NCBI GenBank assembly: GCA_943914475.1
Contig: CALUCE010000003.1
Coordinates: forward strand, 62,001 to 126,000
Reading direction: 5' to 3'
Source: an uncultured Anaerococcus sp.
GTDB taxonomy: Bacteria; Bacillota; Clostridia; Tissierellales; Peptoniphilaceae
DNA length: 64,000 bases
Part shown: one piece after another, positions 15,804-25,592 of the stretch
How positions within the stretch are numbered: position 1 is the stretch's first letter
Layout: each line of letters begins with the position of its first letter
Notes under the pieces: model-generated
What the model was told of the DNA's origin: nothing
The model's input: only the letters and a program-made list of their open reading frames with translations
Database searches by the model: none
Translations under genes and position numbers: made by a program

Positions 15804-18130
15804 ATTAAAGCCCTATCTAATACTTCTGAGACATTGGAAACTTCTATAAAGTTTATCTTTTTTCTTATCTCTTCTGGTATATCTTCTATATCTCTAGCGT
15901 TATCTTTTGGGATTATCACATTTTCTATGCCATAGGAATAGGCTGCAAGAGCCTTTTCTTTAAGTCCGCCTATAGGAAGGACAGATCCTGTTATGGTTAC
16001 TTCCCCTGTCATAGCTATATCTTTTCTAACTTTTTTCTTACTTAAAGCAGAAACTATGGCTGTAGTCATGGTTATACCTGCAGATGGTCCATCTTTTGGA
16101 GTTGCTCCTTCTGGTACATGGACATGGATGTCCTTGTTTTTGTAAAAGTCTCCATCTATGCCCAAATCCTTGTAGTGAGACCTGATATAGCTTATGGCAG
16201 CTTTTCCAGATTCTTTCATAACATCTCCCAAAGACCCTGTAAATTCAATATTTCCCTTACCTTCCATGACATTGGCTTCTATGGTAAGCATGGTACCACC
16301 AACTTGGGTCCAGGCAAGGCCATTGGCTACTCCAACTTCGTCTTCTTTTAGTCTCATATCTTCAAAGAAGACTGGTTTACCCAGGTATTTTTTGTAGTTG
16401 TTCATGGTTACATGGACTGTTTTTTTGCCTTCTAGAATTTCCTTTACAGATCTTCTACAGATTCTTGCTATATGTCTTTCAAGGTTTCTTACTCCAGCTT
16501 CTCTGGTGTAATTTTTGATAATAGTATCTATAACATTATCTGATATATTTATTTCTCCCTCATCTAGACCATTAGCCTCCATTTGCTTTTTAATCAAATA
16601 TTTTTGGGCTATGTTTTTCTTCTCTTCTGAGGTATAGCCTGATATTTGTATAAGCTCTAGCCTATCATAAAGGGCTGGAGGGATTTGGCTTGGGTCATTG
16701 GCTGTAGTTATAAAGAAGACTTCTGATAAATCAAAAGGTATATCAAGGTACCTATCTAGGAATTTATCATTTTGCTCAGGATCCAATACTTCAAGTAGGG
16801 CAGATGATGGATCTCCCCTAAAATCTGATCCTAGCTTATCTATCTCATCTAAAAGGAAAACTGGGTTTTTTACTCCTATACGGTTAATATAGGAAATTAT
16901 CCTACCAGACATGGCGCCTACATAGGTTCTCCTGTGACCTCTGATTTCAGACTCATCAGTTACTCCTCCAAGTCTCATAGAAACAAATTTTCTATCAAGA
17001 GCCTTGGCAATTGACTTGGCTATGGATGTTTTTCCAACTCCTGGAGGTCCAACCAGGCAGATAACAGACCCCTTGGTATTTTTCTTCTTTTTCTTTACAG
17101 CTATGGATTCTAGGATTCTTTCCTTTACATCTTCAAGTCCGTAATGGTCTTCATTTAAAACTTCTTCAGCCTTTTTGATATCAAGGGTATCCTTAGATTT
17201 TTTACTCCATGGGAGATTTAGGGTGAAGTCCAAATATGCTGATATGACCCCATAGTCCGGGCTCATTTCAGGAATAGAAGAAAGTCTTTCCACATCTTTT
17301 AGTAAAGATTCCTTATCTTCTTTGGAAACTTTAAGCTTTTTAATTTTTTGCCTAAATTCGTCTGCTTCACTTAAGCCCTTGCCTGTAGTTTCTTGGAGTT
17401 GTTTTTTAACTACATCAAGTTTTTCTCTTAGGTAGTATTCTTTTTGAGAATTGTTTATATTGGTGTTAACTTCTTCGTCTATCTTCCTACTTAAATCTTT
17501 TAGGGAAATTTCTTTTTGAATAAGTTGGTGAAGTTTGGTTAGTTTTTTCTCTACATCAAGCTCTTTTAGAAGCTCATAGTATTCATTTGGATTAAGCTCT
17601 AGGTAGTAGATTATCAAATCACCTAATTTAGCCACATTATCCACGTCTATAAGGCCTAGGGCTACTTCTTCAGGTATTTCCTTATCAACATTGATATATT
17701 CCCTAAAATCGTTGATAAGAAGCTTTTGCATGGCTTCTAGTCTTTCTGTTTGTTCAAACTTATCTAGGTCTAGGATATATTCTGAAACTTCAGCCTTAAA
17801 AAATCCATCATCAGTAAAAATCTTTTCTATCTTACCAACATGCTTGGCTTCTATAAGGACTCTTAGGTCTCCGTTTTGGAGGTTAAAGGTTTGTTTTACA
17901 GATGCTATGGTCCCATACTCATAAAGGTCATCTGCAGATGGATTTTCTACAAAAACATCTTTTTGATTTACAAGAAAAATATCGCTATCGTTAAGAAGGG
18001 CTGCCTCTACTGCCTTTTTAGAAATAGACCTAGCACAGTCAAAATGAAGCACAGTATTTGGAAAAGGCCACAAGCCCCTAAGAGCAACTGTAGGATATTC
18101 TCTTTTGTTTATATTGTAAATATCGTTCAT
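15800..18130 (-). CDS. lon: ATP-dependent protease Lon
   Basis: A 776-residue cytoplasmic AAA+ serine protease degrading misfolded and regulatory proteins. A LON substrate-binding domain (about 10-200) is followed by a coiled-coil linker, the AAA+ module with Walker A GPPGVGKTS and Walker B FLLDEIDK, and the protease domain with catalytic Ser in KDGPSAGITM and Lys in GGLKEKALAA. An in-frame ATG at 18145 exists, but the AGAGGTG ribosome site sits in front of the ATG at 18130, which I use. Its place after clpX and before engB is the classical order. Confidence 0.95.
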   Translation of the reverse strand: MNDIYNINKREYPTVALRGLWPFPNTVLHFDCARSISKKAVEAALLNDSDIFLVNQKDVFVENPSADDLYEYGTIASVKQTFNLQNGDLRVLIEAKHVGKIEKIFTDDGFFKAEVSEYILDLDKFEQTERLEAMQKLLINDFREYINVDKEIPEEVALGLIDVDNVAKLGDLIIYYLELNPNEYYELLKELDVEKKLTKLHQLIQKEISLKDLSRKIDEEVNTNINNSQKEYYLREKLDVVKKQLQETTGKGLSEADEFRQKIKKLKVSKEDKESLLKDVERLSSIPEMSPDYGVISAYLDFTLNLPWSKKSKDTLDIKKAEEVLNEDHYGLEDVKERILESIAVKKKKKNTKGSVICLVGPPGVGKTSIAKSIAKALDRKFVSMRLGGVTDESEIRGHRRTYVGAMSGRIISYINRIGVKNPVFLLDEIDKLGSDFRGDPSSALLEVLDPEQNDKFLDRYLDIPFDLSEVFFITTANDPSQIPPALYDRLELIQISGYTSEEKKNIAQKYLIKKQMEANGLDEGEINISDNVIDTIIKNYTREAGVRNLERHIARICRRSVKEILEGKKTVHVTMNNYKKYLGKPVFFEDMRLKEDEVGVANGLAWTQVGGTMLTIEANVMEGKGNIEFTGSLGDVMKESGKAAISYIRSHYKDLGIDGDFYKNKDIHVHVPEGATPKDGPSAGITMTTAIVSALSKKKVRKDIAMTGEVTITGSVLPIGGLKEKALAAYSYGIENVIIPKDNARDIEDIPEEIRKKINFIEVSNVSEVLDRALI

Positions 18131-18167
18131 ATACACCTCTTTCATATAGGTTTTTACCTAATTTATA

Positions 18168-18213
18168 AAAGGGGATGAAGCAAAAACAAAAACTGTCCTG
18201 CTCCAGCCCCTTT
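18168..18213 (-). terminator. Intercistronic hairpin between clpX and lon
   Basis: AAAGGGGATGAAGC (18168-18181) pairs imperfectly with GCTCCAGCCCCTTT (18200-18213). The T-tract after it on the minus strand is weak (TTTTATAAATT), so it may be a partial terminator or an RNA-stability element that lowers lon relative to clpX. Confidence 0.45.
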
Positions 18214-18218
18214 AAAAT

Positions 18219-19433
18219 TTATTTATTGTGTTTGTATTCAATCTTACTTTTATCTTCAACAGATCCAGGTCCTACTACAACTTCTTTGATATGGTCCTTG
18301 GATGGTATCTCGTACATTACATCAAGGAGGATATCTTCCATTATAGACCTAAGTCCCCTTGCACCTGTCTTTTGCTTGTAGGCTTTTTGGGCGATTTCTT
18401 TAACAGCTTCATCTGTAAATGTTAGTTTTACATCATCTAGTTCAAATAGTTTTGTATACTGTTTTATAAGAGAGTTTTTTGGTTCCTTTAGTATTCTAAC
18501 CAAGGAATCTACTCCCAAGTCTTCAAGGGTTACTACTATAGGAACTCTTCCTATAAACTCTGGTATCAAACCATATTTTAGAAGGTCTTCTGTTGTTACA
18601 TCGGCAAGACTTGTCTTTGATTCTTCGTTGATATCTGCTCCAAATCCAATAAGTTTCTTGTTGGTTCTTTGTTTGATGATATCCTCTATCCCATCAAAGG
18701 CTCCCCCAACTATAAACAAGATATTGTTGGTATCTATTTGTATATATTCTTGGTTAGGGTGTTTTCTTCCTCCTTGTGGAGGTACATTGGCCACAGTTCC
18801 CTCTATAATTTTTAAGAGAGCTTGTTGGACACCTTCACCAGAAACGTCTCTGGTTATGGATGGGTTCTCACTTTTTCTAGTGATCTTATCTATCTCATCT
18901 ATATAAATGATTCCATTTTCTGCAGCTTCTATATCATAGTCAGCGGCTTGGATTAATTTTAAGATGATATTTTCAACATCTTCTCCAACATAGCCTGCTT
19001 CTGTTAAACTTGTAGCATCCGCAATGGCAAATGGCACATTGAGTTTTTTTGCTAGTGTTTGAGCAAGCAAAGTCTTACCAGAACCTGTAGGGCCTAGTAA
19101 TAAAATGTTTGATTTTTGTAACTCAACATCTCCTTGATCCAAGTTTGAGTTGATTCTTTTGTAGTGATTGTAAACTGCAACAGATAAAATCTTTTTTGCA
19201 GCTTCTTGTTGAATAACATAAGAGTCCAAGAAATCTTTTATCTCGGCTGGTCTAGCAAGGTCTACAGCAAATTCTTCTTTTTCGTCTATTCTTTCTTGGT
19301 CCAAAATTTCGCTGCACAAGTCTATACATTCGTTACAAATGTATGCATTGGAACCTGCTATTATTCTTTCAACTTGATCACTTGTCTTGCCACAAAATGA
19401 GCATCTGACTTCCTTTTGATCAATATTTGCCAT
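18219..19433 (-). CDS. clpX: ATP-dependent unfoldase ClpX
   Basis: A 404-residue AAA+ unfoldase that feeds substrates to ClpP. It has an N-terminal zinc-binding domain with Cys11, Cys14, Cys33 and Cys36, then Walker A GPTGSGKT, Walker B IYIDEIDKI, the pore loop region AGYVGEDVE, and a ClpP-contact IGF-type loop (LIGFGA). Length is typical (about 410-420). It lies 8 bases after clpP in the same direction. Confidence 0.97.
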   Translation of the reverse strand: MANIDQKEVRCSFCGKTSDQVERIIAGSNAYICNECIDLCSEILDQERIDEKEEFAVDLARPAEIKDFLDSYVIQQEAAKKILSVAVYNHYKRINSNLDQGDVELQKSNILLLGPTGSGKTLLAQTLAKKLNVPFAIADATSLTEAGYVGEDVENIILKLIQAADYDIEAAENGIIYIDEIDKITRKSENPSITRDVSGEGVQQALLKIIEGTVANVPPQGGRKHPNQEYIQIDTNNILFIVGGAFDGIEDIIKQRTNKKLIGFGADINEESKTSLADVTTEDLLKYGLIPEFIGRVPIVVTLEDLGVDSLVRILKEPKNSLIKQYTKLFELDDVKLTFTDEAVKEIAQKAYKQKTGARGLRSIMEDILLDVMYEIPSKDHIKEVVVGPGSVEDKSKIEYKHNK

Positions 19434-19441
19434 TCTCTCTC

Positions 19442-20035
19442 CTACTTACTTTCTATTACTTGGTCTATTAGGCCATAATCCAAGGCTTCTTTGGCTGTCA
19501 TAGCAAAGTCTCTGTCTGTATCTTTCGCTATTTGGTCAATTGATTTTCCAGTATTATCAGCCAAGATTTCATTAAGTCTTTGTTTAATCTTTAGGATTTG
19601 TTCAGCTTGGATTTGGATATCTGATGCTTGACCTTGGGCTCCACCTGATGGTTGGTGAATCATAATGTTAGAGTTTGGTAGAGAAAATCTCTTGCCCTTG
19701 GCACCAGATGATAAAAGCACAGCAGCCATAGAGGCAGCTTGACCTATACAAATTGTTGAAACATCTGGTTTTATATAGTTCATGGTGTCATAGATTGCAA
19801 GTCCTGATGTTACAACCCCACCTGGTGAGTTAATATAAAATTGGATGTCCTTGTTTGGGTCTTCGCTTTCCAAAAATAGGAGTTGGGCAATTATGATATC
19901 TGAAACTGAATCTTCTACCGGACCTGATAAGAAAATTATCCTGTCTTTTAATAGTCTTGAGTAAATATCATAGGCTCTTTCGCCCCTATTGGTTTGCTCT
20001 ATTACTGTTGGTACTAAATAATTTCTTGTTTGCAT
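19442..20035 (-). CDS. clpP: ATP-dependent Clp protease proteolytic subunit
   Basis: A 197-residue serine protease forming the tetradecameric chamber. The catalytic triad is visible as Ser102 (GQAASMAAV), His127 (IMIHQPSGG) and Asp176 (TDRDFAM). Directly between tig and clpX, as usual. I saw no CtsR or CIRCE element in front of the cluster, so heat control may be absent or by another factor. Confidence 0.97.
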   Translation of the reverse strand: MQTRNYLVPTVIEQTNRGERAYDIYSRLLKDRIIFLSGPVEDSVSDIIIAQLLFLESEDPNKDIQFYINSPGGVVTSGLAIYDTMNYIKPDVSTICIGQAASMAAVLLSSGAKGKRFSLPNSNIMIHQPSGGAQGQASDIQIQAEQILKIKQRLNEILADNTGKSIDQIAKDTDRDFAMTAKEALDYGLIDQVIESK

Positions 20036-20077
20036 TATTATCTCCTTATATTTCTAGGAGTAAGGCTTCTTCGATTA

Positions 20078-21403
20078 TTATTTATCTTCCTTTTCTTCTT
20101 TGTCTTCTTTTTTCTCAACAAATTTTGCTTTTGATGCTAAAAGTTCTACTGCTTTTCTTCTCTTAACATTTTCAATTACGCTATCTGCTGGGATGTTTTT
20201 CTCAAAGATTTCTTTAAATTTCTCGAAGTCTTCTACTCCATATTGTTCTGCAGCGTCTTTGATTTCTTGTTCTACTTCTTCTTCGCTTACTTCAAAGCCT
20301 TCTTTTAAAGCTACTTCATCAAGCACAAGATTTGCCTTAACTTTTTCTTCTGCCATATCCTTGTATTGAGCTCTGATATCTTCAAGTTTCATACCAGTCA
20401 TCTCTACATATTGAGATAGGGTCATGCCCATTTGTTGTAGTCTTTGGTCAAGGTTTTGTAACTCACTATCAATTTCCTTGTTTACTAAAACTTCTGGAGC
20501 ACTTACTTCAGATTTTTCTACTAAAGCTTGTAGAGCTTCATTTTCGATTTGGCTTTTAGCAAATTTTTCCTTGTCTTCTTTTAGCTTTTCTTTCATGTTA
20601 GCCTTAAGTTCGTCAAGGGTATCAAATTCTGAAATGTCTTTTGCGAATTCATCATCAAGTTCTGGAAGTTCTTTTGTTGTAATCTTGTTGATTTCAACTT
20701 CAAATCTTGCATCCTTGCCTTGGAATTCTGTTGCTTGGTAATCTTCTGGGAAGGTTACATTTACATCAAATTTATCTCCAACCTTGTGGCCTTTAACTTG
20801 GTCTTCGAATCCTTCTATAAAGGTGTGGCTTCCTATAACTAGATCATAGTTTTCTGCCTTTCCACCTTCAAATCTTTCTCCATCCAAGTAACCATCAAAG
20901 TCGATATTTACTGTATCGCCTTCTTCAGCTCCCCTATCTTCTACAGGAATAAGTCTAGCGTTTTCTTCTTGTTGGTGTTTTAATTCGTGTTCGATATCTT
21001 CTTCTGTTACTTCAGATGATACTTCTTCAACTTCAAGTTCAGAATAGTCACCTAATACTGGGTGTGGTTTTGTTTCAACTTCAACCTTGAAGATTACATC
21101 TTCACCTTTTTTGATATCATCAAAGTCAACACTTGGTTGGTCAATTGTTTCAAGTTCTAATTCTTCTATAGCTTTTTCATAAGGTCCAAAGAAAACTATT
21201 TGGATAGCTTCATCATAGAATACTTCTGGTCCATACATTCCTTCGATGATTCTTCTTGGAACTCTACCCTTTCTGAAACCATCTACTCTGTATTTAGATC
21301 TATTTCTTTTATAAACTTCATCAACAGCCTTAGCAAAGTCTTCTGCTGGTACTGTTAGGTCAAATTTCGCTATATTATTTTCATGTGATTTTAATTCTGT
21401 CAT
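20078..21403 (-). CDS. tig: Trigger factor (ribosome-bound chaperone and prolyl isomerase)
   Basis: 441 residues. The N-terminal ribosome-binding domain contains the signature GFRKGRVPRRI (about 43-53) and is followed by an FKBP-type isomerase domain (about 160-240, with DTVNIDFDGYLDG) and the long helical C-terminal chaperone domain ending in a Lys/Glu-rich tail. It is the first gene of the tig-clpP-clpX-lon-engB set, with AGGAGG before the ATG. The 42-base gap to clpP shows no terminator. Confidence 0.96.
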   Translation of the reverse strand: MTELKSHENNIAKFDLTVPAEDFAKAVDEVYKRNRSKYRVDGFRKGRVPRRIIEGMYGPEVFYDEAIQIVFFGPYEKAIEELELETIDQPSVDFDDIKKGEDVIFKVEVETKPHPVLGDYSELEVEEVSSEVTEEDIEHELKHQQEENARLIPVEDRGAEEGDTVNIDFDGYLDGERFEGGKAENYDLVIGSHTFIEGFEDQVKGHKVGDKFDVNVTFPEDYQATEFQGKDARFEVEINKITTKELPELDDEFAKDISEFDTLDELKANMKEKLKEDKEKFAKSQIENEALQALVEKSEVSAPEVLVNKEIDSELQNLDQRLQQMGMTLSQYVEMTGMKLEDIRAQYKDMAEEKVKANLVLDEVALKEGFEVSEEEVEQEIKDAAEQYGVEDFEKFKEIFEKNIPADSVIENVKRRKAVELLASKAKFVEKKEDKEEKEDK

Positions 21404-21461
21404 CTTATCCTCCTAAATATAACTATATACTCATTAATTTAATATACTCCATTGTTGAATT

Positions 21462-22781
21462 TCAATCAATAGGAAAGTACTTATTTTTAATATATTGTAT
21501 TATTTGTTCTTTTTCATTTGCTAATTTCTCTTCAAGGATTAAATCTTCTATTTGATTCAAAACATCTCCAAGCTCTTTTGAAGGTTTAAATCCTAACTCT
21601 ATCAAGTCATGACCATTTACAGCCATCTGGCTTCTAGATTTTGGAGTAGAATCTTCTAAGACTTCCTTAAGAAGCTTCTTTCCATTTTCTATATTAGAAG
21701 TATCCTTGTGGTTGGTTGAAAGAACATCTGCTCTTTGAAGGTCAAAAAGCCTATAAATATTTTCCTCTCCCATCCTTCTTAAGAGTTTTCTTATGGATTT
21801 TTTGGTATAGGTGTTGGTATTGTCCATATGCCTTCTTACAAGAAGACCTGCATCTTCTATGGTCTTTTTAGGATATCTTAGATATTTCATTCTTTTTCTT
21901 AAAATATCTTCAGATTCATTTTGGTGACCAAAAAATCTACCTTCTCCTCTTTCATCTATAAAAAGAGTAGAAACTTTACCAGCATCATGAAAGAGTGCGG
22001 CTAATCTTGTAGTAAGGTCTCCTTCTATATAGGAAAGCACACTTAAGGAATGGTCAAAAAGATCCAAATCATGAAAGCTTGAGTGTTGGTCAAATCCTTT
22101 CATCAGTGAAATTTCTGGGAATATGTAGGCCAAAATCCCCAATTCTTCCATTAGCCTTATGGCAGAAGACCTATTTTCCGTCATAAGGATCTTGTCGACT
22201 TCATCCCTAATTCTCTCTTTTGATAAATCCTTAATATCAGATGCATTATTTTTGATAGCTTTTTTTAAGTTCTCTTCCAAGGAAAAATCTAGTTTGGCTG
22301 CAAACCTTACTGCCCTTAAAGACCTTAAAGCATCTTCTTTTATCCTTTTTTCAGGATCTCCCACAGCCCTTATAATCTTTTTTTCAAGATCATCTCTTCC
22401 AGAGAAAGGATCAAGATAGTCCCCGCCTCTTAGGGCTATGGCATTGATGGTGAAGTCTCTTCTTTTTAAATCTTCTCTTATATCATCGGTGAAGGAAATT
22501 TTATCAGGGTGCCTTTTGTCGGCATAGCCACTTTCTTTCCTAAAGGTAGTTATTTCATATTCCTGGCCCTGGTATAAAACTTTTATGGTTCCAAACTTTT
22601 TACCAAGCTCTATAGTCTTAAAATCCTTAAAAGTTTCAAGGATTTGATCAGGACTGGCACTTGTGGTTATATCAACATCGTAAGAGTTTATTCCCAAGAG
22701 CCTATCCCTGACAAAGCCTCCTACAATATAAGCCTTGAAACCTCTATTTTCAAGTTTTTCTAAAAGATATTCTGCATCCAT
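21462..22781 (-). CDS. cca: tRNA nucleotidyltransferase (CCA-adding) with HD domain
   Basis: A 439-residue class II polymerase that adds or repairs the CCA tail of tRNAs. The catalytic head IVGGFVRDRLLG plus DVDITTS (about 17-43) is followed by the RRDFTINA block and the RNA-binding neck, and an HD motif (LAALFHDAGK, about 235-244) near the C-terminal half suggests an added phosphohydrolase-like domain. I use the ATG at 22781; a TTG one codon earlier is less likely. It starts 13 bases after cdaR. The tRNA-Pro in this window already encodes CCA, so the role here may be repair. Confidence 0.92.
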   Translation of the reverse strand: MDAEYLLEKLENRGFKAYIVGGFVRDRLLGINSYDVDITTSASPDQILETFKDFKTIELGKKFGTIKVLYQGQEYEITTFRKESGYADKRHPDKISFTDDIREDLKRRDFTINAIALRGGDYLDPFSGRDDLEKKIIRAVGDPEKRIKEDALRSLRAVRFAAKLDFSLEENLKKAIKNNASDIKDLSKERIRDEVDKILMTENRSSAIRLMEELGILAYIFPEISLMKGFDQHSSFHDLDLFDHSLSVLSYIEGDLTTRLAALFHDAGKVSTLFIDERGEGRFFGHQNESEDILRKRMKYLRYPKKTIEDAGLLVRRHMDNTNTYTKKSIRKLLRRMGEENIYRLFDLQRADVLSTNHKDTSNIENGKKLLKEVLEDSTPKSRSQMAVNGHDLIELGFKPSKELGDVLNQIEDLILEEKLANEKEQIIQYIKNKYFPID

Positions 22782-22794
22782 CAAAAATATTCAC

Positions 22795-23742
22795 CTAATC
22801 TTCTGATTCTTTTTCCTTTTTAACAAGATTTATGTTGTAATTAACTTCCTTATCTTCATCATAAATTTCTACATTATCTGGAAGAAGTACTCCTATTTTT
22901 CCTTCTTGGTTTGTCTTAATACCTGTAATGTCAACTATTTGTGTATCAAGTTCATCTACCTTGCTTAAAACTGACTTATCTCCCTTAATAATTATAGAGT
23001 TTGGAGTAACCTTGGCAGACTTGATTTTATAGTCTTCTCCAACATCTCCCTTGGTAACCAGCTTTATAGGAACTTCCTTGGTTTCTGATACCTTAAAGGA
23101 TAGGGAAATTTGACTGGCTGATAGGGAAACCCCTTCAACTTTTTCTCCTTTTTCGTCCAAGGCTTCAAGGTCTATATTATGAATCTTTCCATTGAGGAAG
23201 TCTTCCTTGTCGACAACAGCCCTAAGCTCTTCGACTTTTTCTACCTTAGACCTTATACCCCTTACGCTTACCTTATCAGGGTACATTTCATTTACTTCTA
23301 CTATCCTTCCCTCCCTAAGCTTATCTTTTATATCAAGCTTTGGAGTTAGCTTCTTTTCTATGACCTTTTCTATCCTAAGATTTACTTTTTTAGGTTCTAT
23401 ATCTACTACCTTAACTCCTGTAGGAGTATCTACATTGATATTTAAAGATCTTATTCCTTCAGAAGGTGATTGGAGATCAACACTTGCCACCAAGTCTTCA
23501 TTATCAATATTTAAGATATCCGACCTAGATGCTTCTACCTTGACGTTTACAGATTCAACTTGATCATTGCCTACAAGTTCATAGCCTTGGTTTTGGATAT
23601 TTTCAAGGTTTCTTATGGACAAGGGAACATTTCTTATAGTCTTGGTCAAGGAAGGATTTGTGGTTGTCATAACGAAAGCCCACATAAAGATAGCAACTAT
23701 TATAGACATTATGATTAATTGTTTATCTTTTTTATCATCCAT
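22795..23742 (-). CDS. cdaR: CdaR, YbbR-domain regulator of the diadenylate cyclase
   Basis: 315 residues: one N-terminal transmembrane helix (about 9-28) then an extracytoplasmic chain of YbbR repeats (three or four copies, each with a V-x-V...P-x-x-V pattern such as YPDKVSVRGI and TPNSIIIKGD). CdaR binds CdaA and modulates c-di-AMP synthesis. The gene follows cdaA with a 3-base gap, the standard arrangement. The usual third gene glmM is not downstream; cca is there instead. Confidence 0.9.
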   Translation of the reverse strand: MDDKKDKQLIIMSIIVAIFMWAFVMTTTNPSLTKTIRNVPLSIRNLENIQNQGYELVGNDQVESVNVKVEASRSDILNIDNEDLVASVDLQSPSEGIRSLNINVDTPTGVKVVDIEPKKVNLRIEKVIEKKLTPKLDIKDKLREGRIVEVNEMYPDKVSVRGIRSKVEKVEELRAVVDKEDFLNGKIHNIDLEALDEKGEKVEGVSLSASQISLSFKVSETKEVPIKLVTKGDVGEDYKIKSAKVTPNSIIIKGDKSVLSKVDELDTQIVDITGIKTNQEGKIGVLLPDNVEIYDEDKEVNYNINLVKKEKESED

Positions 23743-23745
23743 AGC

Positions 23746-24552
23746 TTACTCCTCTTCCTTACTTAAAAGTGTTTTTTCCTCATTGCCAAGTTCTGTCAAG
23801 AGTCTCTTCTTTAAAGACTCCTCGTCAAAGTACCTATTGATAACTCCATTTTCCACAAGGGAAATAATACCTGTTTCTTCTGAAACTACAACCACTACAC
23901 AGTCACTTCTTTCAGAAATACCAAGGGCTGCCCTGTGTCTGGTACCCAGCTCTTTGGATACTGTATTGGATGTTGTAAGAGGTAGGTAGCAGGCCGCAGC
24001 TGTGATAGTATCGTTTGATATTATAACTGCTCCGTCGTGAAGTGGAGTATTTGGTATAAATATATTGATCAAAAGCTCACTTGAAACATCAGCTCCAAGT
24101 CTTGTTCCACTTTCTATAATGTCATTTAGACCAACCTTTCTTTCAAGGACAACTAGGGCTCCTATCTTTTGTCTGGACAAAGAGCTCATAGCCATGACAA
24201 GTTCATCTATTGTTTTTTCGTTTTTCTTGGCAGAGCTTGATATAAAGACTTTTCTACCTCTACCTATTCTTTCTAAGGCAGAACGTAGCTCAGGTTGAAA
24301 TACAACTATGATAAATACCAAAGAAACTGTCAAGAATTGATTCATCACCCAGGAAACTGTATTGAGGTTGAAAATATCTGCAAAGGAAGCAAAGATTAAG
24401 ACTAGGATAAAGCCTTTTAATACTTGCTCTGCCCTTGTGTTTCTTAAAAGTGAAAAAAGTTTGTAAACGACAAAGGCTATAATTGCAATATCTATAATAT
24501 CTGTAACTCTAATAAGTGCCAATGATGTAAAAATATTTTGTAATAATCCCAA
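23746..24552 (-). CDS. cdaA: Membrane diadenylate cyclase CdaA
   Basis: Makes c-di-AMP, which controls potassium and osmolyte balance, from two ATP. 268 residues: three N-terminal hydrophobic helices (about 10-90), then the DAC domain with the active-site motifs LHDGAVIISND (DGA) and GTRHRAALGIS (RHR). The start is a TTG at 24552 with AGGAGG about 8 bases upstream; no alternative ATG keeps the first helix. It is the first gene of the cdaA-cdaR-cca group. Confidence 0.93.
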   Translation of the reverse strand: MGLLQNIFTSLALIRVTDIIDIAIIAFVVYKLFSLLRNTRAEQVLKGFILVLIFASFADIFNLNTVSWVMNQFLTVSLVFIIVVFQPELRSALERIGRGRKVFISSSAKKNEKTIDELVMAMSSLSRQKIGALVVLERKVGLNDIIESGTRLGADVSSELLINIFIPNTPLHDGAVIISNDTITAAACYLPLTTSNTVSKELGTRHRAALGISERSDCVVVVVSEETGIISLVENGVINRYFDEESLKKRLLTELGNEEKTLLSKEEE

Positions 24553-24615
24553 TTTTCCCCCTCCTTATCTTTATATATTATATGGTTTTTTTGAAAAAAA
24601 TCCTCTTTTTTGCAA

Positions 24616-24656
24616 AGAAAAAGACGAGTCCTTATGCTAAAGTACAAGGACTCGTC
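24616..24656 (-). terminator. Terminator after the first Ltp-like gene
   Basis: GACGAGTCCTT (24623-24633) pairs perfectly with AAGGACTCGTC (24646-24656) and is followed on the minus strand by TTTTTC. Confidence 0.85.
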
Positions 24657-24673
24657 TATTCTATTCAAAATTT

Positions 24674-25465
24674 TTACTTATCTTCAAATATTTTCTCTAC
24701 TGCAGCTTCTGCTTGATCCTTAGTAAAGCCTTGGAATTTTACCAATACGACCTTTAAGTCATCCTTTTTCCCTTTGTTTATATCATACTTATACATGGTG
24801 TAGGATGTCTGTACCGCCTGATCTACCCAAAATTCTTGGTCATACTTATCAGCAGCATATTCTGCTTCTGATTCTTTAAAAGAATACTTTTTGGTTAAGT
24901 TAAAAATAAGACTTCTTCTTGAAAAACTCTCTTTTTCAAATAAAGTTTCTGACCTTCTGTAGGCGTTCTCCTTATAGTCGATGCCTGCATGGTCTGCCGC
25001 AAAGATTGCGACCTCATCAGTAATCTTATACTTCTTTAACTGTTCAATAAGCTCAGCTCTAGAAAGTGCTAGTCTAGAGTTGATTTCTTTGGCCTTATCA
25101 ATAGCAAAAAGCTGACCTTTACTTAAGTCTTCTTCGCTATCTTCCTTTCCTTCTAATTTATCCAGATAGTCTTCTGCCTTTTCAATTGATTTTTCGACAT
25201 CTTTAAGTGCCTCATTAAGCACTTTTTCATATTTTTTATAAGACTCAGGCATGGTTTCCTTTATATATTCTATACCATTCATCTTTTCTTTTAAATTTTC
25301 TATTTTCGCCTTAATTTCTTCCTTAGTATCAAAATCATTATTTTCATCTGCATAGGCAAGATTCGCGGGATTATATGACAAAACTTGCTCATTTTTCACA
25401 AAGCCTATAGAAAGTCACAAGCCCAAGGCAAGAGCCGAAGCCAGAACTTTTTTCTTAAGTTTCAT
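24674..25465 (-). pseudogene. Ltp-like surface protein gene with an in-frame TGA in the signal peptide
   Basis: The frame begins at the ATG at 25465 with GGAGG in front and encodes MKLKKKVLASALALGL, a signal peptide. A TGA at 25417-25415 (codon 17) follows, and the frame then continues without shift for 246 more codons. The rest contains a helical linker with an acidic stretch (to about residue 105) and two Ltp-type repeats (LSRAELIEQLKKYKITDE...AADHAG and FSRRSLIFNLTKKYSFKES...AADKY). Ltp/host cell surface-exposed lipoprotein repeats are known from phage superinfection-exclusion proteins and many Firmicute surface proteins. The next gene is a paralogue. The single stop suggests recent inactivation, a sequencing error or, less likely, recoding. 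Confidence 0.8.
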
Positions 25466-25532
25466 ATTTCCTCCATTGTATATGATTTCAATATATATTT
25501 ACCCAGCAAATGAGTTTTTAAAATTTGGATAT

Positions 25533-25585
25533 AAAAAAGACAAAGTTTTAGGAGTTTGACTTATCTCCATAAAACATTGTCTTTT
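25533..25585 (-). terminator. Terminator after the second Ltp-like gene
   Basis: An imperfect hairpin: AAAGACAA and GTTTTA and GGAG on one side, CTCC, TAAAAC and TTGTCTTT on the other, with a short T-tract on the minus strand. It lies between the two tandem paralogues. Confidence 0.65.
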
Positions 25586-25592
25586 AATAATT

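Noticed and set aside
18131..18145. Lon start at 18145
   Set aside because: The Shine-Dalgarno (AGAGGTG) lies downstream of this codon and just before the ATG at 18130.
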